Source: Zygnema circumcarinatum (Eukaryota; Streptophyta; Zygnematophyceae; Zygnematales; Zygnemataceae). Taken from it: a DNA stretch of 57,547 nucleotides. Each line of letters starts with the position of its first letter. Position 1 is the stretch's first letter. Position numbers and translations under genes: made by a program. This document shows positions 21,801-55,133 of this stretch, piece by piece. A model generated the notes under the pieces. It was given only the letters and a program-made list of their open reading frames with translations. It searched no databases and had not been told where the DNA came from. Location of the stretch: the NCBI GenBank assembly GCA_037447605.1, contig CM074817.1, forward strand, positions 802,166 to 859,712, in the 5' to 3' direction.

Positions 21801-23897
21801 GCTCCCTCCCCACCTCCCTCCTTACCTCCCTCCTCAAGTAAGCGCTCTCTCTGTCTCTCGCTGACTCTCTCTCCCTCCCTTTCGCTGTCCCACTCTCTCT
21901 CGCTCTCTCGCCCCACTCTCTCTCTGTTCAAGTTAGTCCCGCTGTTGACTAACGGCGGATGTTTTCCATGATGGATCGTGAGCTGCAGGTGGACCTCATC
22001 TCGCAGTTGAACCACATAAACCTCGTTCGCCTCCTCGGCTTCTGTACGGAGAAGGGAGAGCAGATCTTTGTGTATGAGTTTTGCAGCAACGGAACTCTCC
22101 ACAGCTACATAAAGCCGAGTATGACCTCATTCTACTTCCAACCCTTTTTTTTTCTCCACATCTCGCCATGTTCAGCTGAATGAAACAAAATGAAAGTAAA
22201 AATAGAAAAGAAAGAAGAAAAAAGAGGTATGTCTGTCTGTCTTCTTACCTATCTATTTATTTACAGGTTTTTTTTATTGATCTTTGTTTATTTTAACTAT
22301 GGCAGACTCCTCAAAGGAGCTGTTGAGCTTTGAGAAGAGGCTGGAAATCATGTTGGAATCAGCTCGTGGTTTGAACTACCTTCATAGTTTCGCAAAGGAG
22401 CCGGTCATTCACCGCGATATTAAATCGGAAAATATTCTATTGGACAAGAACCTGCAGGTCAGCCACTCTTTTACAGACATCTTTTTTTTTTTTACATAGT
22501 TTTCTATTTCCGAAGTTGAGTGAAAAGTGTATTTTTTAATCTAATCGTCAAAGAAATGCAGAAAAAAATTTGGGTTTCTGGAAAAAAAAAAAAAAAGGTG
22601 TCAGAAAGTCTGAAAGCTTGACAGGGGTGTAATCTGCCATTACCAATCTATCAGCTTTTTTATTCTTTTTTTTTTATGATGATGCAGGCCAAAGTGGCGG
22701 ATTTCGGGCTCCTCAAAAGGATTGAAGTTGGACTGCAAAAACAGAGAACTGTGAAAATCGCCGGAACGAGGGGCTACATGGATCCGGAATACTATGCCAC
22801 TTTCCAAGTGACCGATAAGTCAGATGTGTACAGGTAAGGAGAGAGAGAGAGAGAGAGAGAGGGGAGGGAGAGGGTGTGGAGGGAGGAGATGGGGGAGAGG
22901 GGGAAGGGGAGAGGAGAAGGGAGGGAGAGGGTGTGGAGAGAGGAGATGGGGGAGAGGGGGAAGGGGAGAGGAGAAGGGAGGGAACAGAGAGGAGAGAGGA
23001 GATGGGGCAGGGGAGGGAGGAGAGAGGAGAGAGGAGAGGGGCGGGTGGAGAGATGAGTGGAGAGAGGAGGAACGAGAGATGAGAGAGGGGAGAGGGGAGA
23101 GGAGAGAAGAGAGGCTCACAGTTGCTCGTTTGGAGAGATATACAAGATTCGTAATGATTCTAACCCCTCTCTCTTTTTCCTCCCTCTCTCTCCCTCCATC
23201 TCTCTCTCTCTCCCTTCCTCCCTCCCTCCTTCCCTCCCTCTGCCAGTTTCGGAGTCCTCATGCTGGAAACGTTCACAGGATTGCCGCCGGTGATTGAGGA
23301 CAAGGCCAACCCTGACAACTCGAAAACACTCGTAGCCTGGGTAAGAATAGATAGATCCACACCCATAAAATTCAACTCTAAAAGTTAACCCACGAAGTTT
23401 AACCTCAACTTCAACCCTGGGTCCCAACTCCTCAAACCACAACAAATTTACCCACTCCCCTTCTTCGTTTTTCCTTCTTTGTCTAAAAACCCTAAAATCA
23501 CAACAATTAACTCATCAAATTTCTTTCACTGTAATGTGGGTGACTCGCATTACAGGCGAGGCCTCTCGCTCTACGAGGCCGGTGGGACGACTTGGTGGAC
23601 CCGCGATTCCACAAGGTTTACCCCCGAGATCAATTCCGCAGAGTTGTGGAGCTAGCGCTCTCTGCTGTGAAGCAACACGGTCACGAGAGGCCCTCCATGG
23701 AGGGAATAGTGAGAGGCCTTGAAAAGATTTCAGCTCAGGTGTGCCCCTATGAGGGTCCCATCCCTGAAGAGGGAGAGAGGGACATTGAAGGAGGGGATAG
23801 GCGCACCCTTTTGGATGGGAATACGGAACTGAGTTCGAATGGAGATAGTGTGATAATGGGGGGTAGCAATGTGATGAGTGAGGTGTTGCCGAGGTAA
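16508..23897 (+). CDS. Malectin-like receptor kinase, single cassette (RLK-A)
   Basis: Thirteen exons: 16508-16625, 17297-17535, 17676-17753, 17959-18093, 18699-19100, 19250-19460, 19970-20107, 21470-21684, 21989-22118, 22306-22457, 22688-22833, 23247-23340, 23556-23897; 2400 nt, 799 residues. In order: signal peptide (1-30), one malectin-like region of two lobes (40-394, with [45 protein letters not shown]), transmembrane helix (about 401-423), basic stop-transfer, then a Ser/Thr kinase. The kinase has GEGGFGAV (476-483), AVK lysine 496, HRDIKSEN with Asp 593, DFG at 611 and [11 protein letters not shown] in the activation loop. All catalytic residues are present and it is an RD kinase. Such receptors sense wall or peptide signals at the plasma membrane, as CrRLK1L proteins do. 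It ends in a short acidic/Ser-rich tail. Confidence 0.92.
17297..19460 (+). other. Malectin-like 5-exon cassette of RLK-A
   Basis: Exons of 239, 78, 135, 402 and 211 nt (355 residues), entered in phase 1, phase 0 inside, left in phase 1. This is the same arrangement as each of the five cassettes in RLK-C. Confidence 0.9.
18094..18155. repeat. (GA)n microsatellite in RLK-A intron 4
   Basis: Pure GA dinucleotides begin immediately after the splice donor of exon 4. The same intron ends in a (CTCCCT)n tract before its acceptor. Confidence 0.9.
20430..21468. repeat. 72-74-bp minisatellite and CCTCCT tract in RLK-A intron 7
   Basis: Six successive units are marked by CTCCATATCCCC(A/C)CCATCC (one with CCGTATCC) at about 20538, 20609, 20683, 20757, 20828 and 20901. 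They are followed by roughly 470 bp of CCTCCTCCCT low complexity that runs into the acceptor of the first kinase exon. Confidence 0.85.
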
Positions 23898-24960
23898 GGG
23901 AGGGAAGGAGGGAGGGAGGGAGGGAGGGAGGGAGGGAGGGAGGGAGGGAGGTGGGAGGGAGGGAGCGAGGGAGGGAAGGAGGGAGGTGGGAGGGAGGTAG
24001 AGAGCGAGGGAGGGAGGGAGAGATGGAGGGAGGGAGGGAGGGAGGGAGGGAGTTTAGGTTTTTGTATTCGGTTAGAGTTGGGTGTACAGTGTAGGAGAGA
24101 AGAGGGGAGGAGAGTCCAAACGGATGTGTGTGAAAATTTTCTGTGAATGTGAAGGGTTCCATGTTCTGCTTCATATGGAAGTGCGCGTAAGCTGAGAGAG
24201 CGAGAGGGGGAGGGAAGGAAGTGGGAGAGGAGGAGAGGGAGAGGGAGAGGAGGAATGGAGGCCGAGGAGTTCGAAATTCTGGAATTCGAGTGTGCGTATT
24301 TTTGCTATTCAACCTCCAAAGGCGATCGATCGATCAGAGAGAGGCCCAGAGCCCTTCAAAAGCTGAGGGGGCTCCCAAAGACACAAACGTGAGTCAAGGA
24401 AAAACCATAAACCGGGACGAGGTTTACAGTTTCAGGTTTTCAGTTTTCATCGGATCGGATTTTCGACGGTCGAGATTGAACTTCGACGCAGAAATTCTGA
24501 ATCGACGGTCCAAAGTAGTTTCTGAAAGTCGCCCGTTGGCAATACAACAAATAGCGGAAAGTCCGCAAAATTCAAATTTAAATTTCGATTTCTGGCCGTT
24601 AAAAGTCAAAAAATTCGTACGGTAGTACATGTCCGTACACAATGGAGGCCAAATTTAAATTTACATTCGTACAAATTCGGACAAAACAATTTACTTACAG
24701 TACAGTACTGTATACAAAATCGAAGTGCCGTACGGCCGCGATGAAGCTCAAAAGGCGGAGCGACAGGGAAAGAGGGAGTGGGAGAGTGGGAGTGGGAGAC
24801 TGGGAGTGGGAGACTGGGAGTGGAAGAGAGAGAAGGACAGGGATTGGGAGAGGAGAGGGAGAGGGAAAGGAGAGGGGGTTATCGAGAGGGATAGAAGGGT
24901 GGTGAGAGAGTGGGAGACAGAGAAAGGGAGAGAGAGGGAGAGAGAGAGAGAGAGAGAGAG
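23898..24960. other. Intergenic spacer between RLK-A and glycosyltransferase
   Basis: Starts with a (GGGA)n tract (about 23898-24052), includes GTAC/GTACGG words (24616-24740) and ends in a (GA)n run (24900-24960) abutting the next start codon. No gene is recognised. Confidence 0.45.
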
Positions 24961-27730
24961 ATGGGGAGAGTCCTGCAGGCGGTAGCGCTCACTATGGCCG
25001 CGCTGCTGCTAAGAGAGGTTCAGAGCCGCCAGATCACCTCTACGGTCGCCAATGAGAATGAGGCTCGGAGGAGTTTAACCGAAGGTTTGGGTGGAATAAT
25101 ATCAACATTGGTGGATCCCTTGAAAGTGGAATCGAGTGGAGGGTGCATCCTGAACATGGACAGCCGATCAATGGCCTCGCGATCGGAGCAAGAAGCGCCT
25201 TGGACGTATATGGAAGAAAGGGGCCCAAAATTGCCCTTTTGGGTCGCCACGAAATTTATCAACAAGTGGGTTCTAGAGAATTCTTTAAATTTTAAATTTT
25301 GTCTTTTTTTTTTTAATTTTTAATTTTTGGTTTGTGTCCACGTTACTTATGACATTTTTTTTTTCTTTTCTTTTTTTGACGCAGGCACTACGCGAAGAAG
25401 CACGGCTACAAGTATATATTTAAGTCGCCAAGTGCCTTTATGGAGCCTGGCGAGGAACCACGAGCAGATTCTTGGTATAAGGTACGGATTTCTTCCGAAT
25501 TTTCAGAATTTTGTTAACCGATATCTTGCTTTTTTTTATAATTCTGAGCAAAATATTAGTTCGGTAAGAAAGTTTAAGAAGAAAAACCTTCAATCCTAAA
25601 GCTGGGAAGCTCGGCATTAGTTTAGTTATTAACACAGCTTTTTTACAGTACCTTTTTAGTTGACTTTTTAGTATTTAGAAATAACTTATCTGGCTGGTAA
25701 GTAATAAATAAATTATTGTTTGCAGATAAAGTTCATGAAGGAGCAGCTGCAGTGCTGTTGCCGGTGGGCCTTCTTCATCGATTCGGACGCCTACTTTCGA
25801 ATGAGCGACCACTCCCTCTCCATTGAAGGATGGCTCCAGAAGCTGAATGAGACGGTGAGGCCACCCCCCCCTCTCTCTCTCTCTCTCCCTCTCTCTCGCT
25901 CTCTCCCTCCCTTCCCTCTTTCGCGCTCTCCCTCCCCTCTCTCTCTCTCGCTCTCTCCCTCTCTCTCTCTCTCCCTCTCTTCCCTCTGCCGCGCTCTCCC
26001 TCCCCTCTCTCTCTCCCTCTCGCCCTCCCTCTTACTCTCCCTCTCTTCCATCGGTCGCGCTCTCCCTCCCCTCTCTCCCTCTCGCCCCTCTCTCTTCTTT
26101 CACTTTCACTCACTCTCTCTCTACCACCCTCCTCTTCCTCTCCCTCTCTTTCTCCCTAAACCGTATCTTCTTCCCCATCTCTATCCTCAACACTTCAACC
26201 CTCATTTTCACCCCAAACATAGCTTCCAATGCACAACTTCTTACCCCAACTTTCATATTTTATATTTATTATTTATTATTTTTTTTGCCCTTCTTTCTTT
26301 CATTCCAGAGCTATTTCGACGAGCTCGAATCCAAGGGCGTTAACCTTCACCACCAGACCTGGTATCCCGAGCACCCTCTCCGCCTGCTTGAAGCGCACGA
26401 TTCCACCTCAAAGTTGATCGCGTTGATCCCAAGAAACGGCGACAATTTGGAGGGTTGGTGTGGAAGCGAAGCGTACTTTTTCCCGGATCCACCCGACGAC
26501 TGCCCGGAGTTTATCAATGCTGGAATCGTGCTGTTGAGGAATTCAACGTTGACTATGGAGGTAACGGACACTCGGATCAACTCCTGTAATTTTTTACTTG
26601 TTCCGGTAGTTTGAGTTTTCCTCTTGAGAATCGTCTCCTGCATCTCTCTCTCTCTCCCTCTCTCTCTCTCTCACTCTCGCTGGCACTCTCTTTCACGCTC
26701 TCTCTGTCTCTCTCCTTTTCTCTCACTGTGTTTCGACCCCTCTGAAGTCCTCCATCTCAATGTTCCTTCCTTCTATTATCCCTCTCCCTTACTCCCCCTC
26801 TTTCTCTATAATTTCCTCTACTTCATTCCTCCCTTTCCACTCCCTCCCACTCCCCCACACTCTCACACCCTCCCATATTCACCCGTTTCTCATTTTCTCC
26901 TGCTCTCCCTCTCACTCGCTCTCTCCCCCTCCCACATTCCCTCTCCCACTCTCGCCCACTCCCTCCCACTCCCTTTCACCCCCTCCCAAATTACCCCCTT
27001 TCCCACTTTCTCCCACTCCCTCCCTCCCCCTCTCACATTCCCTCACCCACTCTCTCCCCCTTGTCCAACTCCCTCCCACTCCCTTTCACCCCCTCCCACT
27101 CCCTTTCACCCCCTCCCACATTCCCCCATCTCCCACTCCCTCCCACTCCCTCCCGCTCTCTTTCACCCCCTCCCACATTCCCTCGTCTCCCACTCCCTCC
27201 CACCCGCCACCCACATTCCCTCCTCTCCCACTCCCTCCCACTCCCTCCCGCTCTCTTTCACCCCCTCCCACATTCCCTCGTCTCCCACTCCCTCCCACTC
27301 CCTCCCACCCCCCACCCACATTCCCTCCTCTCCCACTCTCTCCCACTCCCTCCCACTCCCTCTCACTCACTCCCACCCCCTCTCACATTCCCCCTCCTCT
27401 CACTCTCTCTCTCTCCCCCTCTCTCCCCCTCTCTCCCTCTCTCCCTCTCTGTCTCTCTCTCTCCCTCTCCCGCAGTTCCTGGACGAGTGGTACGCCGACC
27501 CCTCCCCCACCTTCCTCCGCAACCACCCCTGGGAGCAGCGCCGCCTCAACCTCATCAGCGCCAAGTACCGGCCCCACCTCGCGCTCGTGCCGTACATGGA
27601 GGCCACGGGTCCCGAGGGCCGTCAGATCCGCCACGTGTGGGGATCTGTGCCGTCCGCCCGCCGGCACCGCCTCGTGCGGGAGGCCGTTCTGGGGGTCGCC
27701 GCCGCCATGGCGGCCGAGGACGACGGCTGA
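24961..27730 (+). CDS. Secretory-pathway glycosyltransferase, GT34/MNN10-like (GT-A fold)
   Basis: Five exons: 24961-25265, 25385-25481, 25726-25854, 26309-26560, 27476-27730; 1038 nt, 345 residues. A short hydrophobic N-terminus (about 4-18) suggests a signal peptide or anchor. The core has HYAKKHGYKYIF (about 102-113), RWAFFIDSDAYF with the metal-binding DSD at 153-155, EFINAGIVLLRNS (about 244-256), WEQRRLNL and a C-terminal HVWG. This order of a 'Y-A-x-x-H-G-Y' helix, DxD, 'NAG-hydrophobic-RN' and a WxQ motif is that of GT34-type galactosyl/xylosyl/mannosyl transferases, and related GT77 enzymes are an alternative. A role in making a wall polysaccharide or glycan in the Golgi is likely; donor and acceptor are unknown. 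It sits between the two receptor-kinase paralogues on the same strand. ATG 24961 was chosen because the upstream in-frame residues come only from the GA repeat. Confidence 0.7.
26644..27474. repeat. CCCACTCCCT/CCCACATTCCC minisatellite in glycosyltransferase intron 4
   Basis: CT tract followed by irregular tandem copies of CCCACTCCCTCCCACTCC and CCCCCTCCCACATTCCC, then CT again before the acceptor. About 830 bp in total. Confidence 0.8.
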
Positions 27731-29397
27731 AGGAGGCGGGTTTTCCTAAAGGAAAATTTGATAAAGTCACGTTAGGCTTTGATAAGGTTATATTTGATAA
27801 CTTTACATGTTAGATAGATACTCTGAAAGGGGGTTTCTAAAACCCCATGTATGCTGAATTTTAGGGTTCTAAGATATGGGTTTGGGCTAATAATGTAAGC
27901 TAAATAAATTTTGTGAATATTGAAATTTTTTAATTTGGACTTTGTTTTGGTTTTTTTCTACAAAAAGCTCTAAATTTTAATTATGCTTTTGGCTTTTCCA
28001 TGGAGGGAGTAGCGTGTCGTTCCGTTTCAAGATTCGCTGTTCTATGCTTGTGAAAGCACGGAAAAGTCGTGTACAGTTCTATGTTGTATCTATGCGGGTA
28101 TTACCGTGCTGTTGAACTGGCAGTGGCGACTTCGGCATGGAAACTTGCTATGTTTGGTCGGTGGCGTTGACAGGACAAGGACTTTTTTGTCTTTTCACAC
28201 CGACTTTTATTTTTTGAAAGGTCGAGACGGTTGCATGTGCGACGACTTATGCCCCTCTACAGTACAACAATATTTGTCGCGTAGTGTATTTGTCAAGGAA
28301 AAGACAAGCCACCGACAAAGTACCGACATTGTGCCGACATTGCCGCCGGCATTGCGGCGCATTGTCACCGTACACTTTTTGTCGGCTTGGTCAAGTCAAA
28401 GACTTGACCGACGTGCCGCGCCGGCCTGTGTCTGATTCGCTGCTCACTCTGCGCCGACTTATTTTCATTGACTCGGCGATAAGCTCGAGTCTGAAATGAC
28501 CGATTTGCGGGCAGACCCAAAAATGCGTCCACCGACATTTTGACCCACTAACGCACAAGGACAAATCAGGATATTAGTGCGAAAATAATACGACAAATTT
28601 TGGATGCTCCGTCAAACTAGAAGATGCCACATACGCACATGGAAATTGCACCACGTGGCAGTCAGTCAAGGAGTCAGCCGCTCCCTGAAGGTCGGTCGCT
28701 TTCTTGATTTATTAGCGAATAGCAAGGTGAAACGTGGCCAAGAAAATTGGTCAGCCGGAAAAGTCAAAGGGACCACGACAATACTCTGGCCAATGAGAGC
28801 GGACCAAATATACACGTGGCAGTTTGTGATTGGTAATTTAAGAAACAGATGCACAAAGAATTCGTACTTCGCAAACAATGGATTTTGTTTTGAAAGACGA
28901 CAAATTCTGACGAAATCCGAGAATTACACAACCAATAGAAAGTCTCCACGTTGATCACACCAACGACTGAGCAAATAAGCGGACGCCACGTGTATAATTT
29001 CTGATGTGGTCGTCTGCTGGCGGGCGGATACGACAAAGAGACGACTAGTCGACGTCGTGTAGCGTGGAAACTGATTGAAAACCGTACGATGACGTCATTC
29101 TACCGCGTGGTGACGTGATAACAGTCGCGGTAGCTGCGGCGGGTGCCGCGCCGAGAGATGCGGAGGGAGGGAGGGAGGGAGGGAGGGAGGGGGAGGGAGA
29201 GGGAGCGGGAGAAAGAGGGAGAGAGGAAGGGAGAGAGCGAGGGAGGGAGGAAGGGTGGGAGGGAAGTATAGAGAGGGGGAGAGGGAGGCGAGGGAGGGAA
29301 GTGTGCGGGAGGGAGAGGGAGGAGAGGGAGAGGGAGACGGTGGAGTGCAGAGGGAGGGTGAGGGAGAGAGAGAGCGAGAAAGAGGGGAGAGGCCCAA
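27731..29397. other. Intergenic region with G-box-type motifs; leader of RLK-C
   Basis: No gene recognised. CACGTG elements occur at 28650-28657 (CCACGTGG), 28812-28820 (ACACGTGGC) and 28985-28993 (GCCACGTGT). A purine-only tract (29160-29395) runs to the RLK-C start codon and is probably its leader. Confidence 0.45.
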
Positions 29398-48622
<19,225 letters not shown>

Positions 48623-50471
48623 AAACGGAGGTTGAGGTCAACTGAGGTTTTGGGTTTTTAGGGTTTTTTTGCTTTTAGGGAGGAGGGCGTAACTTTGCTG
48701 TATAAAGTACGCTTTTAATAATAAAATTTCGTTTCTGTTGGTCGGACCTGCACATGAAAATAAACGAAGAGGCTGATGCTGTGCGAGAATGCATATCTCT
48801 CTCTCTCTGTGTCTCTCTCTCTCCCCCTCTCTCTCCTCTCTCCCCTCTCTCTCTCCCACTCTCTTTCTCCATCTCTCTCTCCTCTCCTCTCTCTCTCTCT
48901 CTCTTCCTCTCTCTCCTCTCTCTCTCTCCACTCTCTATCCTTTCTCTCTCTCTCTCTCTTCTGCCTCTCTCATCAGCACCCGCTTCCCTCCCTCCCATAT
49001 CAGCCTGCTCTCCCATGCTCCACCTCTCTCTCCCCTTCTTCCCTCCCGAGGCGCAAACCGAGGCGGAAAGTTCGCAACCTGCGAACCCAAGTTTTTCAAC
49101 GACTGCAACTCAAAAAACGACCACCTGCACGGGCGAAATGACGTCGGCAAAGTTTAAATACGTCAGCAAAAGTTGATCAGATTGTGACTCCATAGAAATT
49201 TATGTTTCATGTCTTCTCAGTTCCAGCTCTGCGTGCGATCTATGCTTTATTTCTGTGCTGTGTAGTCTAGATTAGCGTTCACGCTACGCTACGACACGGA
49301 GCCCCAAAAATGACAAACGGTGAAGCAAACAAGAAGATCAACCGTCCTGTAAATGACAAGGATCAAGACACGCGGAGTCCACTAGAGAGTGAAGATCCAT
49401 TCAAAATTTTGTCGTCTTCTGCTTTGAACGAAACTCGAATCAAGCAATCAGGTGATGAAACGTGTCACTTTTGATCCATTTAACGTTATTTCGTAGTCAA
49501 TTTGTTACACGTGGTGGTTTTCCATTGGAAGAAAAGTCCAACTTGGATAGCCGTTACATGCAGTGCATGTGAAGTTTCGTGTGTTTTCGCCGTGAAACAG
49601 CGGTTTTCGATTCATGCTTGAAATCCGTAGAACTGCATCCAGGCAACTTTCAACGCGATTTCCCGCTCTATGCTGAAGCGAAATCCTCTCTAAGGGGCCC
49701 TTTCCAAGTGGCCAAATACTAGAAACTTTCTGACGTTCCGCTGACGTCATCATCACAACCAGATTCCAGTTGTAAACCAGCCGTTGGCGTCGTGACTCTA
49801 TTCGCACCCGAAAATGGGGTAAAACTATCAAAATTTAGATTAGCAAAAGGCGAGAAACTCGCAAACCTGAATTGGGCTGGTTTCCAATTTTAGAACGACA
49901 CTGCGCGCCAAACTAGTACATGGAACGAACCCTAACAGAAGTTTTTTCCCCATTCAATACACTGCTAATTTTGCTCTCAGTAACTGTACAATAACTGCAT
50001 GGATCCCGTTTACCGTAAACTACATAGAACCTTCCTATGGACCGTATGGCTCAGCTCGACCGAGCCCTTCTTTGGGGGTCTCACTGCGCGCCAAAAAATC
50101 TCCGCTAGCCACTGGGAAGGCGGCCTGTCACGTGCGGGTCCGACCGCCGTCCAAAAACACATCTACGAATTTTCCGCCGAGACTTTGGAATCGGTGACGT
50201 GACTCGTCCGTGCATGGCTCTGCATGGGCCGGCCGCCCGGCAACACTCGTTCTTCACATAAAAAGCCAAGAGGAGGCATCGCTTTCTCAGCGGATTTCAG
50301 ACAGAAGTCATTCAGAAACCTGGAAAATTGACCCCTCTCGGCAGTCACCTCTCAAAGAGAAAGAAGTCAAGAGAGCACAAGTACCGACTTTTTGAAAGAC
50401 TTGAACGCCTCTCTCGTCCCACTCTCTCACTGTGCCTTCTCTCCTCCTTCTCGCCCGCCCTCCCAGTAAAC
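48623..50471. other. Intergenic region, RLK-C 3' end and FLA promoter
   Basis: Contains an AATAATAAAAT polyadenylation-like signal near 48716, a CT tract (48790-48960) and mixed sequence thereafter. Apart from the doubtful small frame at 49310, no gene is seen. Confidence 0.4.
49310..49474 (+). CDS. Possible small ORF or first exon, 54 codons, unknown
   Basis: ATG in a favourable context (AAAAATGAC) opens a 54-residue hydrophilic, charged frame ending TGA at 49474. A GTGATG donor-like site after codon 46 (CAATCAG/GTGATG) means it might instead be a first exon. No domain, signal peptide or homologue is recognised, and no matching downstream exon was found before the FLA gene. This is weak evidence only. 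Confidence 0.2.
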   Translation: MTNGEANKKINRPVNDKDQDTRSPLESEDPFKILSSSALNETRIKQSGDETCHF

Positions 50472-52854
<2,383 letters not shown>

Positions 52855-53477
52855 GAAGCTGGGAAGGAAAATCAGGCACGCAGAGAGGGAAAGAAGCTGA
52901 ATACGGAGAATAAATTGAACGAAGAATTGGTGTACATATGTTTTCTTCGAAAAGATTGAACTTTGTGTAGATCGAATTCGTGGTTGGAATGGGAGGCGGG
53001 ATATCTTAAAAAGCGCTAAGCGGTGTTCTCGATTTTATTTTTTCCAATCATAAATATTTTCGTTTGGTGAAACCATTTGGTTCGTTTTCTTTATGCTGAT
53101 TTGGAGTTTTCGATACTGTGGTCGGCCTACGTTCCATCCATATGCTTGCGTAAAAGTGCTATGCATCTGTTCAGATTACGTTTAAACAGAATATAGTGTG
53201 AAATCTTGGATACTAGGAGAATAAAGCCTCAATTATAAGGCAACTTACATAGTGCTGGTTGACTATTTTCATCTCACTAACCCTTAAACCCTAAATCTTT
53301 AGCATTCGCTTAACTGTGTGATCTACGCCTCCCATACTAAATATCAATTATTAAATTATTAAATTAAATATGTATATAAATATAATATAGTATAATAATA
53401 ATATATATATAAATTATTAAATTCCCATATAAATTATCATCCCCAGGTAACGGAAGGCTCCCCTTCCCTTCCCAACA
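52855..53477. other. Convergent 3' spacer with AT-rich core
   Basis: Separates the 3' ends of the FLA gene (plus) and the Pro-rich secreted protein gene (minus). AATAAA-like signals appear at about 52911 and 53220. The core at 53340-53445 is strongly AT-rich (ATATAT/AATAAT), unlike anything else in the window. Confidence 0.5.
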
Positions 53478-55133
53478 TCACATAATCATTTGTTTTCCAC
53501 GAATTATAAGTCGACGGGTCGGCTTCTTCACGCTGAATTTGAAGTCAAGCACGTCCGTGTCCCAAGGAGCAAAGGTGGTGTTCTGTGTGGCAGTTATGTC
53601 CTCCGTAGTCCACCACCCATAGTGCCATGTAAAGGTTGCGTTGGGCGCGAGGGCCACCTTCAGTAAACAAGTTCTATCCTTCAAACTTTGCCAGTCCTTC
53701 CTTATAGGACAAGCGAGCATCAGCCATTTCTCTGTGGGAGGCCACGACATAAGGCGGCCTCTGAGACCGCGAGAGTCGTCAGCAAAAAAATGAATATCAA
53801 AGACCCAGCCGGTCATGCGGTTCGTTATTTCTAAGTAGAAGATGCACCACCATCGGGAGCAGCCGAAATCGAAACATGAGCGGCCGACCGGACTTCGTGG
53901 TTTCCAACCGTAAGACCAGTCGATGAATTGTCTGAGATACTGAAAGCGCCTTCGTTGCCCATCTGCGAAAGAAAAGAAGGAGGAGTTCTGGGCATCAGGA
54001 GTGAGATTCTCGCTCATAAAAGCAATCTATGTATGTGAATCTGGCAGAGAGAGCGAGAGAAGGAGAGGGAGAGAAGTGGAGGAAAGGACAGAGAGCAAGC
54101 GTGTGTAAGTGAAATGGAGAGTGAGAGAGAGATAAAACATGAGAGAGGTGGCAGGAAGGGAGAGTAAGACTCACCATTACGAGTAATATTACGTTTGCCA
54201 GACGGCCGGAAGGGAACCCAGTCATCCCCGAGATATGGTGGTGGTTGAAAGGGGGGGTTAGGGATGTCATAGATGGGAAGGTTTGTTGGAGTGCATTCGT
54301 TCTTAGCGAGGAGCCCCGCCACCTTCAAGAACCTCTCGTCCATTGGGCATGGGGAAGGGGCTGTCTGGTTAGAGGGAGAGGCTATGCATGGGGGGAAGGG
54401 TGAAAGCGAGGTGAGGAGGGAGTGGCTAGGAGGGAGAGGGAGGGTGAGGAAGTGGAATGAGAAAGGAAGAGAAGAGAGGAGGGTGAAACTGGAGGTGAGT
54501 GGAGGTAGGAGAACAATGATGAAAGAGGGGAATTGGAGTAGGAGGAGAGGGAGGGAAGTGGAGATGACAGAAAAGGAGAGGGAGAGGGTGGGGCTGGAGG
54601 TGAGAGTGGAGGTGAGGGAGAGGGTGGTGAGGGAGGGGGTGAATCAGGAGGAGAGGGAGGGGGTGAGGGTGGAGATGAGAGAAAAAGAGAGGGAGAGGGT
54701 GAGGGTGAGGCTGGAGGTGGGAGTGGAGGTGAGGGAGAGGGAGGTTGGTTTAAGGGCGAAGGTGGAGGGGGTGACGGAGGAGGCGGTGGCGGTAGAGAAG
54801 CTGGAGAAGGTGCAATAGTCGTATCTGAAACGGAAATTTACATTGAAGTGAGCCCTTTGCCACAAAAGATCCATTTTAGACATTATTAAGATAAAAATTG
54901 TGCACATATGCACACATAGATTTTTCTGGCAACTTATAAATTGACATCGATCGAACCCATCTCCCTTTCCGTGGAAAGATGAGGCTTCGCCACATACCTC
55001 CACCGTTCAAATCCGTCCGACGCCGTAAATTCTCCTCTTCTTCCGAGCCCAGCCCTGAAGCAGCAGCTCGCCCCAATGAGGCGAGGACCAGAAGGGAGAT
55101 CAAAAGGATGAGAGATATGCCGCTCTGAGCCAT
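53478..55133 (-). CDS. Secreted proline-rich protein with Cys/Trp-rich C-terminal domain
   Basis: Four exons on the minus strand: 55133-54998, 54824-54490, 54364-54175, 53962-53478; 1146 nt, 381 residues. A signal peptide (about 1-25) and an acidic/basic stretch are followed by a Pro/Ser rod (about 46-157) with PPPPPP, SPPPPSP and SPPDSPPPSPP motifs, as in hydroxyproline-rich wall glycoproteins. The C-terminal 224 residues are compact and contain seven Cys (PCP, NEC, SC, GC, WC, AC, TC) and many Trp, with blocks such as IDWSYGWKP, GCSRWWCIFYLEI, TGWVFDIHFFADD and FTWHYGWWTTEDI. I do not recognise this domain. Architecture (globular part plus Pro rod) recalls algal pherophorin-type matrix proteins, but the sequence pattern is not clearly that family. 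The exon 2 donor (CCA/GTTTCA) is weak and the least certain junction; a frame-0 continuation hits a stop near 54382. Confidence 0.65.

Noticed and set aside
20226-21864. Frames of 352-532 codons of PPSLPP/SPSP
   Set aside because: They lie in RLK-A intron 7 (minisatellite and CCTCCT repeats) and continue without change into the kinase exon only by chance of frame.
49999-50395. Two frames of 61-67 codons before the FLA gene
   Set aside because: No recognisable features; probably promoter sequence.
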